The notes beneath the pieces were generated by a model that was not told where the DNA came from, ran no database searches, and was given only the letters and a program-made list of their open reading frames with translations. Positions 8,500-16,408 of a stretch of 30,536 nucleotides of DNA are shown piece after piece. The DNA comes from Planctomycetota bacterium (lineage in GTDB: Bacteria > Planctomycetota > Planctomycetia > Pirellulales > Pirellulaceae): contig JAJDEH010000389.1 in assembly GCA_029259935.1 (NCBI GenBank), forward strand, positions 1 to 30,536, read 5' to 3'. Positions within the stretch are counted from its first letter, which is position 1. The number at the start of each line of letters is the position of its first letter. A program made the position numbers and the translations under genes.

Positions 8500-10302
8500 A
8501 TGACGACCAAAGAACAACACTCCCAGACATGGGACCTGGATTCACTGTTGCCGCACCCCACCACGGATGCGTTTCGCGAGTTGCTCGCTTCGTTTCGCCA
8601 GCAGTTGGAGAGTCTGGCTCGGCAATCAACCAGCTTGCCCGCGGTGGACGGGCAACCCGACCATGTTGGAACGTGGACAGACTTTCTAGCCGCGTATGAA
8701 AAACTGGGAGCCACGGCCAGCGATGTCGAGTCATTCATTGCTTGTCATGCCGCGGCCGACGCCGAAAACAAACTCTTCCAACAGATCGAAGGGCAGCTTT
8801 CGGCGCTTGAACCAATGCAAGAACAAATTGCAACCAATGTCGAGTTTGCGCTGCGCGATGCAAGTGAAGATTCGTTGGAGACCTTTTTATCGGCTTCACC
8901 GGAATTGAAACGTATTAGTTACTATCTGCGTGACCGTCGGCGCAACGCCGAGACTCGACTGGCCAAGGAACAAGAAATGTTGTCGGCCGAGTTGGCGGTG
9001 GACGGCATCCATGCTTGGGGCCGCATCTACGATCGGATCTCGGGCGAGTTACGAGTTCAGGTGATGGAGCGTGGCCAACTCGTTGACAAGTCGGTCGGCC
9101 AGGTTCAATTCGATTCGCCTCAACGAGCCGTACGAGAGAATAACTATTTCGCCGTCAATCGCTCTTGGGAAAGCGTTGCCGATACCTGTGCTGACGCTCT
9201 CAATCATATCGCCGGAACTCGGCTCACCCGCTATGGTCGGATCGGCTTCGATCACTTGGAAGTGCCTTGCCGTATGAATCGCATGCGTCGTGAGACGCTG
9301 GCTGCCATGTGGAACGCCGTGGACAGTCGAAAAGAATGTCTGTTGCGCTATATGCGGAAAAAAGCCGAGGCATTCGGCTTGGAAAACCTGGCTTGGTACG
9401 ACACCTCCGCGCCCTTCCCCACTCGATCCACCGGCGGCAATGAGATTTCCTATGACGCGGCGTGCGAACTGATCTACAAGGCATTCGGCGATTTCAGCCC
9501 AGATTTGGGCCAGTTCGCCCGCCAAGCCATTGACGAGCGTTGGGTTGAGGTCGAGAATCGGGCCGGCAAACGCCAGGGCGGATTCTGCACGGACTTCGCT
9601 GGACAAAAGCAGTCCCGCATCTTCATGACGTTCACGAATTCTCCCGATAGCATGTCTACCTTAGCGCACGAACTGGGTCACGCCTATCATTCGCATGTCT
9701 TACGTGATCAGCCGTTGTTGCTGCAGCACTACCCCATGAATCTGGCGGAAACCGCATCCACATTCGCCGAAGCCGTGTTGGGCGAGCAGCGTTTACGCCA
9801 GTCGGACTCCAAGCATGAGCAGGTTGAGATTATCGACGGTATGCTCTCCGACGCGGTGTCGTTTCTGATGAACATCCACGCCCGCTTCATCTTTGAAGAT
9901 GATTTTCACAACGAACGGGCCGCAGGCGAAGTTCCGGCAGCGCGGCTATCGGAATTGATGGTCGACGCGCAAAAGCGAGCCTATCTCGACGGACTGTCGG
10001 CTGACGGCTGGAATCCGTGCTTTTGGAGTTCTAAGTTGCACTTCTATATCAGCGGATATCCGTTTTACAACTTTCCTTATACCTTCGGCTATCTGCTGTC
10101 CTTGGGAGTTTACGCGCTGGGTATCGATGGTGGCGACGACTTCCCCGCTCGTTACCGCGACTTGCTGATCGCGACGGGCTGCCAAGATGCCGAGGACGCG
10201 GTCCAATCGACGTTCGGCTATGATCTGAGCGGCAGCGAGTTCTGGAACAAGAGCTTGGACATCGTGGAGCAGCGCGTCGAGCGGTTCCTGGCGTTAACTT
10301 GA
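8500..10302 (+). CDS. pepF: M3 family oligoendopeptidase (PepF-like)
   Basis: This is a zinc metallopeptidase of about 600 residues, the usual size for oligoendopeptidase F, which cleaves short peptides in the cytoplasm. The zinc site is complete: HELGH at 390-394 within LAHELGHAYHSH, and the third ligand E417 in the typical MNLAETASTFAE context. The N-terminal half is helical, as in the family. No signal peptide is present, so it should be cytoplasmic and act in peptide turnover. The ribosome binding site is weak. The next gene follows after 70 nt on the same strand, but the products have no obvious functional link. Confidence 0.93.
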   Translation: MTTKEQHSQTWDLDSLLPHPTTDAFRELLASFRQQLESLARQSTSLPAVDGQPDHVGTWTDFLAAYEKLGATASDVESFIACHAAADAENKLFQQIEGQLSALEPMQEQIATNVEFALRDASEDSLETFLSASPELKRISYYLRDRRRNAETRLAKEQEMLSAELAVDGIHAWGRIYDRISGELRVQVMERGQLVDKSVGQVQFDSPQRAVRENNYFAVNRSWESVADTCADALNHIAGTRLTRYGRIGFDHLEVPCRMNRMRRETLAAMWNAVDSRKECLLRYMRKKAEAFGLENLAWYDTSAPFPTRSTGGNEISYDAACELIYKAFGDFSPDLGQFARQAIDERWVEVENRAGKRQGGFCTDFAGQKQSRIFMTFTNSPDSMSTLAHELGHAYHSHVLRDQPLLLQHYPMNLAETASTFAEAVLGEQRLRQSDSKHEQVEIIDGMLSDAVSFLMNIHARFIFEDDFHNERAAGEVPAARLSELMVDAQKRAYLDGLSADGWNPCFWSSKLHFYISGYPFYNFPYTFGYLLSLGVYALGIDGGDDFPARYRDLLIATGCQDAEDAVQSTFGYDLSGSEFWNKSLDIVEQRVERFLALT

Positions 10303-10372
10303 TCTTATCGTTCATGCAGACTTTTTACGTCCGCCGACCAAAGCGTTCATCCGCTAGAAACGAAAAACGAAC

Positions 10373-11653
10373 ATGAAAGATCGCGCGACCGGCCCCACAC
10401 AAGAACACGCATTCACGCGGGGACCACGAATCACGGCGGTTGAATCGCTGGTGTCGGGCGACATGGGCGGATTACTGTTGTTGCGAATTCATACCGACGC
10501 CGGCCCGGTCGATGGCCAACAAGTCGTCGGTCACGGAGAGACCTACTACATCCCCGAAGCTGCCGCCGCGGTCATTCACGACTGGATGGCGCGCCGGCTG
10601 CTCGGTTCCGACGCGGCGGCGATTGAGAGTCACTGGCGTTTTCTATACGAGCGCGCCACGCCGTTTGGCGGAACGGGGGCCGAGTTGCGCGCCTTGTCGG
10701 CGATCGATCTGGCACTGTGGGACATCCTGGGACAACTGACGGGACAACCGGTGTGGAGGCTGCTCGGCGGTCCCGTTCGCGATGCCGTGCCGGTTTACAA
10801 CAGTTGCGGCGGGCCGTTTTATGGACGTCGCCGCTCGGATGTGCCAGCCGCTTCGGGTTGGCCCGGACATGGCGACCCGGGTAAGCCTGGGCCCCTGGAA
10901 GACAATTGGAGCAGCATTCACGCGCCGGGCGACTTGGCGGAAGAATTGCTGGAGGCCGGATATCGGGCAATGAAACTTTGGTCGTTCGACGCGGTCTATC
11001 GTGAATCCGGTGGCCAGCGAATTAGCGCCGCCGATCTCGATCGCGGGACCGCTGCGTTTCACGCCATCCGAGACCGTGTTGGCAAACAGATGGACGTGAT
11101 GCTCGACGGCCACGGATTCTTTTCCTTGACGGCGTCCTTGCAGATTGCCCGCGCGATGCGCGACGTTCAGCCGTTGTGGATGGAAGACGTGATTCGACCT
11201 GACACGATCGACACGATCGTTCAGTTCCGCCGCGAGGCCGGCGTGCCGATTGCTGTCAGCGAGATGCTGGTCACCCGCGACGATTATCGAAGAGTACTGG
11301 ACGGCCGGGGCGCCGACTTCGTGATGATTGATCCGACGTGGGTGGGCGGTATCAGCGAATCTCGACGCATCGCGGAATTGGCGCAACTGTACAATATCCC
11401 CGTGCTGATGCACGACTGCACTGGGCCGCTGACATTGCTGGCGGGACTCAACATCGCGGCGGCGGTCCCCTGCGTTACCTATCAAGAGACCGTCCGTGCC
11501 CATATCGCCACGATCTATCCGCGCATGATCGACGAAGTGGTCAAGGTGGAGCAAGGCAGTATCGCAATCAGCGAGCGGGCGGGAATCGGGGCACGCTGGT
11601 TGCCGGAATTGTTTGACGCCAATTCGGAAGGCTATCGGATTTCGAAGCTTTGA
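10373..11653 (+). CDS. Enolase-superfamily dehydratase (mandelate racemase/muconate lactonizing family)
   Basis: The 426-residue protein has the enolase-superfamily capping domain (about 15-135) and a TIM-barrel catalytic domain. Metal ligands are consistent with D245, E271 (WMEDV) and E297 (VSEML). D245 is followed by H247 in an Asp-x-His arrangement typical of the sugar-acid dehydratase branch (mannonate/galactonate-type), and H347 (MHDC) sits where a second acid/base His is expected. It probably dehydrates an aldonic or uronic acid. A Pro/Gly-rich insertion near residues 155-180 may shape the active-site lid. The substrate cannot be fixed from sequence, and no sugar-acid transporter or kinase lies nearby. 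Confidence 0.88.
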   Translation: MKDRATGPTQEHAFTRGPRITAVESLVSGDMGGLLLLRIHTDAGPVDGQQVVGHGETYYIPEAAAAVIHDWMARRLLGSDAAAIESHWRFLYERATPFGGTGAELRALSAIDLALWDILGQLTGQPVWRLLGGPVRDAVPVYNSCGGPFYGRRRSDVPAASGWPGHGDPGKPGPLEDNWSSIHAPGDLAEELLEAGYRAMKLWSFDAVYRESGGQRISAADLDRGTAAFHAIRDRVGKQMDVMLDGHGFFSLTASLQIARAMRDVQPLWMEDVIRPDTIDTIVQFRREAGVPIAVSEMLVTRDDYRRVLDGRGADFVMIDPTWVGGISESRRIAELAQLYNIPVLMHDCTGPLTLLAGLNIAAAVPCVTYQETVRAHIATIYPRMIDEVVKVEQGSIAISERAGIGARWLPELFDANSEGYRISKL

Positions 11654-11967
11654 GTCACGCCTCGATGCTCACCCTCGCGGGCACGCACAGAGGTTTTCCG
11701 ATCTTGATTGGGCCCAGCCGCTAATTCGTCCAATCGTTGCACGCTCCGCAAAATCGTTTGCACACTCTTCTTGCCAAGATTGGGGACGCGTTCCATCAAC
11801 TCGTCCGGAGTGTGGACGAGCAGTTCTTCGAGCCATACGACACCGAGGCTTTCTTCCAGCAAATTGATGATGCGCAACGGGAGCCCGACCGCCTCTAATT
11901 GGGCAACGGCAACCTGCTTGCGGCCGAGCCGGGCAAGCAGTTTCTGAACTCGATCCGAAATGTGCAT
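11632..11967 (-). CDS. RNA polymerase alpha-CTD-like small protein (111 aa)
   Basis: The central part (about residues 28-75) matches the alpha subunit C-terminal-domain pattern. A first helix (LPLRIINLLEE) is followed by a short strand region and then TPDELMERVPNLGKKSVQTI, with the helix-hairpin-helix-like NLGKKS corresponding to the family's FGRKS. Such a domain normally binds UP-element DNA and transcription factors. Here it is free-standing, without the alpha N-terminal assembly domain. The frame stays open upstream to 12132, but I prefer the ATG at 11967 because the upstream extension is low-complexity. It overlaps the preceding gene's 3' end by 22 nt convergently. A role in transcription is inferred from the fold only. 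Confidence 0.68.
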   Translation of the reverse strand: MHISDRVQKLLARLGRKQVAVAQLEAVGLPLRIINLLEESLGVVWLEELLVHTPDELMERVPNLGKKSVQTILRSVQRLDELAAGPNQDRKTSVRAREGEHRGVTQSFEIR

Positions 11968-12267
11968 GGGGCCGGGTTGCTCGAAACCGTACGTTGACGG
12001 AAGTCGTTGCTGGGCGTCCTGTCGTGCATGAGTAAGTGAGTGGGACGAACAACGTCCACCCGACGGAAGAGCCAGGAAAAGACCGCTGGCAATAGGACGA
12101 CTGTGGCGACGGGAGCGCATCGGAAAGCGCAACGTCTATTGGAATCGTAGCGCTCACCGACTGAAAGTGAACCTTGGGGCGAACTGTATTTATTTGCCCA
12201 TGGAGATGACCGACCGACGATAGGTTCGCCCACGCATTACGCGAATTCGATACGGGGCCGTGTTTCG
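11968..12267. other. Intergenic stretch without a supported gene
   Basis: The region upstream of the alpha-CTD-like gene holds no recognisable gene. A spaced 7-bp inverted repeat (12178-12184 and 12224-12230) is present. The promoter of the alpha-CTD-like gene should lie here, but I cannot place it. Confidence 0.4.
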
Positions 12268-12290
12268 GGCCACTTTCGGCGAAAGTGGCC
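12268..12290. repeat. Perfect 10-bp palindrome with 3-nt loop (REP-like)
   Basis: The arms GGCCACTTTC and GAAAGTGGCC enclose a GGC loop. Its edge touches the last base of the ancestral stop codon of the PQQ-propeller remnant, so it may have been that gene's transcript-end stem. No T-run follows on the minus strand. Perfect short-loop palindromes like this are often dispersed intergenic repeats. Confidence 0.6.
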
Positions 12291-12556
12291 TACTTGCCCA
12301 GGCATTACAGAATCTCTTGCCGCGAAGCACCGTCGGTGGCGGCTCGCATGTAGATTCGTCTGCCACAAATCGTGGGCGTGGCCATGACATGGTCACCTAG
12401 TTGATTCGTCCCGACCAGGACGAACTTTTCTGGATCGGCCTTGGAAATGAACGTGCGGCCCTTTTCGTTGATTGCGTAGATGCGTTCTCCAACCAAGATC
12501 GGCGATGCGCCGAAGGTCCCGCCAAGGCGGCCTTTCCAGATCTCCTCACCCGTCAT
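12290..12556 (-). pseudogene. C-terminal fragment of a PQQ-like beta-propeller protein
   Basis: The reading frame encodes the final blades of a PQQ/quinoprotein-type beta-propeller: TGEEIWKGRLGG, SPILVGERIYAINEKGRTF, GDHVMATPTICGRRIYMR. Only about 88 residues remain of a family whose members usually exceed 350. The N-terminal part is missing and is replaced, in frame, by transposase sequence. A TAA at 12305-12307 interrupts the frame. Reading past it gives Cys-Leu-Gly-Lys and then TAG at 12290-12292. Family members commonly end in Leu-Tyr-Cys-x-Gly-Lys, so the TAA most likely arose from a Tyr codon by one substitution. The fragment is almost certainly not a functional propeller. Confidence 0.75.
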
Positions 12557-12820
12557 GTCCCGTTCCCGCTCCACGCGACGGAGTTGTTTTGGGCTTCGGT
12601 TTGGGAGTTGGTTTGGGTTCATAAGGTGGCTTGAACGGTTTACCACAAGCAGCTCATTCTTCCAGCCGTAAAGAACATTCGTTCCACTGCGCCCCAGGTT
12701 GTCGGACACCGATTGGGCGCTATGGCCGTCCAGCATCATCTGAACGGCTTCCGCCTTCAGTTCATCACTGTACTCTCGCCGCTTGGAGCGACGCTTCTTT
12801 CGAGTAGACTTCCCAGTCAT
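12557..12820 (-). mobile_element. IS3-family transposase OrfA remnant fused to PQQ fragment
   Basis: The ATG at 12820 has a strong ribosome binding site (AGGAG, 8 nt away) and opens with a basic stretch (RKKRRSKRR). A helix-turn-helix of the IS3 OrfA type follows (YSDELKAEAVQMMLDG, then SVSDNLG and VLYGWKNELL). After a short spacer comes the coiled-coil signature LRRVERERD, which in intact OrfA leads to DILKKAL. Here it runs directly into the PQQ-propeller frame after residue 88 of this protein. OrfB, with the DDE catalytic domain, is absent, so this is a dead remnant created by deletion or imperfect insertion. The fused frame, about 171 residues, stays open and could still be translated. Confidence 0.75.
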
Positions 12821-12838
12821 GGTGACACTCCTTTGCAA

Positions 12839-12859
12839 TTAGTTTAGCCGCTAAACTAA
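12839..12859. repeat. Perfect 9-bp palindrome upstream of OrfA remnant
   Basis: The arms TTAGTTTAG and CTAAACTAA enclose a 3-nt loop, 18 nt upstream of the transposase start. It may be an operator, a promoter-proximal stem or part of the former left end of the insertion sequence; the sequence GGACACCCC just beyond it (minus strand, about 12868-12876) is a plausible terminal repeat. Its function is not certain. Confidence 0.5.
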
Positions 12860-12913
12860 GCACTTGGGGTGTCCGGCAATTCGGCGCCAACTCACTTCGG
12901 CTTCCCGGCAGCA

Positions 12914-12934
12914 TAAAACCCCCGGAGGGAGGTT
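12914..12934 (-). terminator. Possible terminator downstream of the sulfatase gene
   Basis: On the minus strand a 7-bp stem (AACCTCC with GGGGGTT, one G-T pair) around a 4-nt loop runs into TTTTA. It lies about 150 nt past the sulfatase stop codon. The T-run is short, so the call is tentative. Confidence 0.35.
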
Positions 12935-13080
12935 AGCGCATCCCCTAGGTAGAGTCTGCTGCTCTGCGGCGTGGTGAACGACGACTTTGCCTCTCAGGTG
13001 AGGGTGTGCCTTAAAAATAGAAAACATGCAAGGCCGCGACTGTGGCCATTCGTTGCGTTTGCTTTCGCCAGTTTTTCCGC

Positions 13081-14709
13081 TCACTTTGCTTTGTTTCTCG
13101 TGGCTTCGTCCTTCAGTCCGTCCATTTTGCTGGCCTTGGCGCCGATGGGTGCCTTCGGCCAGGGGGTTTCTCCCGGGGCCCACGTCTTGGGCTGAGTGGC
13201 TCGGATCGCGTTTACGTGCATGATCAACCACTTTGGCACGTCCTGTTGCTCTTGCAAGCCATACACGTAAGGCAAGGGCGGATCCATGAGCAGTGGCTTT
13301 TCGCCTAGCGGTGGTCGCTGCTTGCCAAATTGAGCCAGACGGCGGCTCAATCGGGTCACGACCTTGGGGTGCAGACCGGCAATGTCTTGCGACTCGTCCG
13401 GGTCCTCTTTGATGTCGTAGAGCATCGTGCCCATCAACTTGTACTTGCCCTGGCGAATCGTCGGCAGACGGACACTGCCGGTGACGTCAAAGACGATCTC
13501 ATTGCGAGGGCTCTTGGCGTCTTCGAAGAACATGCCGGTCATGTCGAGGCCGTCGATGGGGCGCTTTTGAGCATGCTTGCCACCGGCCAACGTGATAAAC
13601 GTGGGAAAAAAGTCTGCGATAAACGTCAGTCCATCTCTGGTCGTTCCCGGCTTAGTGTGACCGGGCCAGCGAAGTACGGCCGGTTGTCGAACTCCGCCCT
13701 CGAAGGTCGTGTTCTTGGTACCGCGGAACGGTTTGCTCATGGCTTCCAGCACGGGGCCGTTGTCATTGCAGAAAATGACCAGCGTGTTATCGCGAAAGCC
13801 ATTCTCGTCGATCGCCGTAAGGATCTTGCCTAGGGCTTTGTCGAGACTGGCCAACATGGCATCGCGGATGGCCAGCGGATCCTCTTGGTCGCCTTTGAAT
13901 CCGGGCGGCGGATTCAGGGGGCCATGTACGGCATTGAAAGCGGTGTAGATAAAGAAGGGCCGATCGTCCTTCTTTCTTTGGGCGATGACGCGCGCCGTCT
14001 CGGCGGCGATCAGATCGGTGGCGTAGCCCTCTTCTCGAATCGGCTTTTGATTGCGATGCCAATCGTAGACCGCGAACCGCACGGGAGCATTATGCACGAT
14101 CGTCTTGCTGTAGTAATCGATACCCCAGGCGTAGTGGCCGTACTGATGCTCGAAGCCCTGGCCCATGGGAAGATGTTCGGGCAGCCACTCGCCCAGATGC
14201 CACTTCCCGATGAGCGAAGTAAAGTAGCCGCTATCCCGCAGCGCCTCGGCCACCGTGCGTTCCTCGGTATCGAGCGCGTGGATACGCCGCGTCGGTTCAC
14301 CGCGTTTATTGATCGCCAGCTTGAGCCCGAGCTTCGCCAGGTAGCTGGGCTTGCCAAAGTCTTCCGAGCGCCAGTCGCTCCAGGTGCGAAAGGCATAGCG
14401 TCCGGTCAGGAAAGCGGCTCGAGTCGGAGCACAGACGCTGTGTGTGTAGAACTCGTTCAGCCGCAACCCTTCCGCAGCCAGCTTGTCCATATTGGGAGTC
14501 AAGCCATTCTTGCTGCCGTTGAATCCCGGTTGAGCCCATCCCATGTCATCCGCGAGGACGAACACGATATTCGGCCTTGCGCCGCGCGGGTCGGCGGAGG
14601 ACGCGTCCGTTGGGTTAGCCGTGTCCTCGGTTGCCGCCAAGGCCAACGGGAACGGTTGGAGAAAAAGCAAAAGAAGGAACAGCAAGCTACGAAACAAGGA
14701 AGATTTCAT
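13081..14709 (-). CDS. Secreted arylsulfatase-family sulfatase
   Basis: This formylglycine-dependent sulfatase hydrolyses sulfate esters, probably on a polysaccharide, outside the cytoplasm. An N-terminal signal peptide (1-26, with the Leu-rich core LLFLLLLFLQPF) is followed by the alkaline-phosphatase-like sulfatase domain. Metal ligands D54/D55 (ADDMGW) are present. The sulfatase signature CAPTRAAFLTGR has C93 as the residue converted to formylglycine. The second signature GYFTSLIGKWHLG lies at 161-173, and a later NDNGP supplies further metal ligands. Its length of 542 residues is normal. Planctomycetes carry many such genes; no sulfatase-maturation enzyme, glycoside hydrolase or SusC/D-like partner sits beside it, so the substrate is unknown. 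Confidence 0.95.
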   Translation of the reverse strand: MKSSLFRSLLFLLLLFLQPFPLALAATEDTANPTDASSADPRGARPNIVFVLADDMGWAQPGFNGSKNGLTPNMDKLAAEGLRLNEFYTHSVCAPTRAAFLTGRYAFRTWSDWRSEDFGKPSYLAKLGLKLAINKRGEPTRRIHALDTEERTVAEALRDSGYFTSLIGKWHLGEWLPEHLPMGQGFEHQYGHYAWGIDYYSKTIVHNAPVRFAVYDWHRNQKPIREEGYATDLIAAETARVIAQRKKDDRPFFIYTAFNAVHGPLNPPPGFKGDQEDPLAIRDAMLASLDKALGKILTAIDENGFRDNTLVIFCNDNGPVLEAMSKPFRGTKNTTFEGGVRQPAVLRWPGHTKPGTTRDGLTFIADFFPTFITLAGGKHAQKRPIDGLDMTGMFFEDAKSPRNEIVFDVTGSVRLPTIRQGKYKLMGTMLYDIKEDPDESQDIAGLHPKVVTRLSRRLAQFGKQRPPLGEKPLLMDPPLPYVYGLQEQQDVPKWLIMHVNAIRATQPKTWAPGETPWPKAPIGAKASKMDGLKDEATRNKAK

Positions 14710-15398
14710 ACGATTGCAAACCAGGGTCGACGTTCAGATTTCGAGTCTGTCAAACATGCGCGCACACCGCGCAAAAGAGCCTATCCAAAATAGCAAGTGC
14801 TTTTTCACAGATTGATTTTGGGGTGGTTATTTCCATAACCTAAAAGGAATGTACCCGTGAGTCAAAACCCATTCAGGGATGCTTCCCAGAATCCGGATCA
14901 AACGCCAGGCGACATCCGGCAATTGCCCGAAAGGCCGAGCGCACGTCGCATTTTGAGAGTGGCCATTCTTTGATGTAGAGGCCAGCGACGTTGTGAGTTT
15001 CCAGGTCGGTCCGAAGACCTGTTTTTCCGATCTTGGCGAGTTTCTCGGGCGTCGCATCCTTCTCGGGCGTCGCATCCATGGTGCGGTTCTGGCCTTCAAA
15101 TGAGTCAGATTTCCATTTCGGCTCGCCTTCTGCTCCTCGTCCAGATCTCCTTTGCCCCACCAAACAACGAAATTCCTGCTCAACCGCTCCGCGATTCTCT
15201 CAGCCTTTAAAACAAGTGCCATGCTCATTGCAGGCCGCATTCGCGTCCATGCGCACTCAAGATCGTTCTGGACCAACTAAGCTGGATACCATATAACTCG
15301 CGGGATGACGCCTTCCCCACTAGTCATGGACGTCTTGGGCGGATCCGCCTTTTGATGCCCAGGGCAACCTGTTTCAACCGCTAAATTGAGTCCCACCC
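14710..15398. other. 689-nt gap with possible degraded minus-strand ORF
   Basis: No confident gene is present. The best candidate is a minus-strand frame ending at 14873, whose last about 70 residues look protein-like (LAKIGKTGLRTDLETHNVAGLYIKE begins after two copies of the hexapeptide DATPEK). It lacks a ribosome binding site and a recognisable family, and could be a frameshifted gene remnant. The promoter regions of the sulfatase and the desaturase must lie here. Confidence 0.4.
15043..15077. repeat. 18-bp tandem repeat, two copies
   Basis: The 18-bp unit starting TCTCGGGCG occurs twice head to tail (15043-15060 and 15061-15077, the second copy short by one base). On the minus strand it encodes the hexapeptide DATPEK twice in the open frame ending at 14873. 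Confidence 0.7.
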
Positions 15399-16397
15399 AT
15401 GGCCAGAGTTCATTCGCCGGTCACCAATGAGTTGCCCACCGTTAGCGTGCCTGATGCGCTCAGTGATTCCGCCGGCCAGAAGACGGACCGGCGTACTTCG
15501 AAAACCTTGCCGTTGCCGGAAACAGCACAGCCGCTGACCGCCATGTGGAGCGGCACGGTCGTCCTCGGACTCTTACATCTATTCGCGTTGCTGGCAGTTA
15601 TTCCTTGGCTGTTTAGTTGGACCGGCCTCGTGTTGGCCGTGGTCGGCCACTTCGTATTCGGGATGCTTGGAATTACCGTGGGGTACCATCGTCTGCTGAC
15701 GCATCAAGGGTTTACTTGCCCCAAGTGGCTAGAGCATACACTGGCGACTTTGGGAGTTTGTTGTTTGCAGGATTCTCCGGCCCGCTGGGTGGCCGTTCAT
15801 CGGATGCATCATCAGCACTCCGACGAGCAGCCGGACCCGCATTCACCGCTGGTGGGAATGGTGTGGGGACATTTTGGCTGGGTCCTGTCGCGTAATCGCG
15901 AACACGATCACGTGGGCCACTTTGAACGATACGTTCGCGACTTGCTGCGAGACCCCTTCTATTTCCGGCTTGAACGCAAGGGCTTCTGGCTGATGATCTA
16001 TCTGGCGCACGCCGCCATGTTCTTTGTTGCCGGCTTGGCTTACGCCTGGATCACGACGGGAAGTTTTTTAAGCGGGCTTCAGTTTGGCTTGAGCCTGCTT
16101 GTGTGGGGTGTCTTTGTCCGCACGGTGTTCGTGTTACATGGGACCTGGTCGGTCAATTCAGCCGCCCACTTGTGGGGCTACCGCAACTACGACACATCCG
16201 ACAACAGCCGCAACAACTTTTTGGTTGCCCTGCTGACACACGGCGAAGGCTGGCACAACAATCATCACGCCGATCAGCGCAGTATTCGCCACGGCCACCG
16301 CTGGTGGGAATTCGACATGAGCTATCGGATCATTCGTCTGCTGGAGATGCTAGGTTTGGCCCACGATCTCAAGCTGAATGACAAATCGCCCGAATAA
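15399..16397 (+). CDS. Acyl-CoA/acyl-lipid delta-9-type fatty acid desaturase
   Basis: This is a membrane di-iron desaturase of 332 residues that introduces a double bond into long-chain acyl groups. The histidine boxes are all present: H97 to H102 (HRLLTH), H134/H137/H138 (HRMHHQH), and H281 with H286, H289 and H290 (HGEGWHNNHH). The additional H257 in NSAAHLWG is typical of the stearoyl-CoA desaturase group. Membrane segments are clear at about 52-95 and 197-245. The first 45 residues are a hydrophilic cytoplasmic tail. No redox partner is adjacent. The gene converges on a cyclopropane-synthase-like gene after 11 nt, which suggests a locus for acyl-chain modification: desaturation provides the double bond that the second enzyme would methylate. 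Confidence 0.93.
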   Translation: MARVHSPVTNELPTVSVPDALSDSAGQKTDRRTSKTLPLPETAQPLTAMWSGTVVLGLLHLFALLAVIPWLFSWTGLVLAVVGHFVFGMLGITVGYHRLLTHQGFTCPKWLEHTLATLGVCCLQDSPARWVAVHRMHHQHSDEQPDPHSPLVGMVWGHFGWVLSRNREHDHVGHFERYVRDLLRDPFYFRLERKGFWLMIYLAHAAMFFVAGLAYAWITTGSFLSGLQFGLSLLVWGVFVRTVFVLHGTWSVNSAAHLWGYRNYDTSDNSRNNFLVALLTHGEGWHNNHHADQRSIRHGHRWWEFDMSYRIIRLLEMLGLAHDLKLNDKSPE

Positions 16398-16408
16398 GCA
16401 CGCCTCCG

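Noticed and set aside
10643..11554. 303-residue minus-strand open frame
   Set aside because: It is fully antisense to the enolase-superfamily gene, whose catalytic residues are all in the plus frame.
12851..13231. 126-residue minus-strand frame upstream of the IS remnant
   Set aside because: It overlaps the sulfatase 3' end, has low-complexity basic composition and has no ribosome binding site.
13885..14793. 302-residue plus-strand open frame
   Set aside because: It is antisense to the sulfatase, which has intact signatures and a signal peptide.
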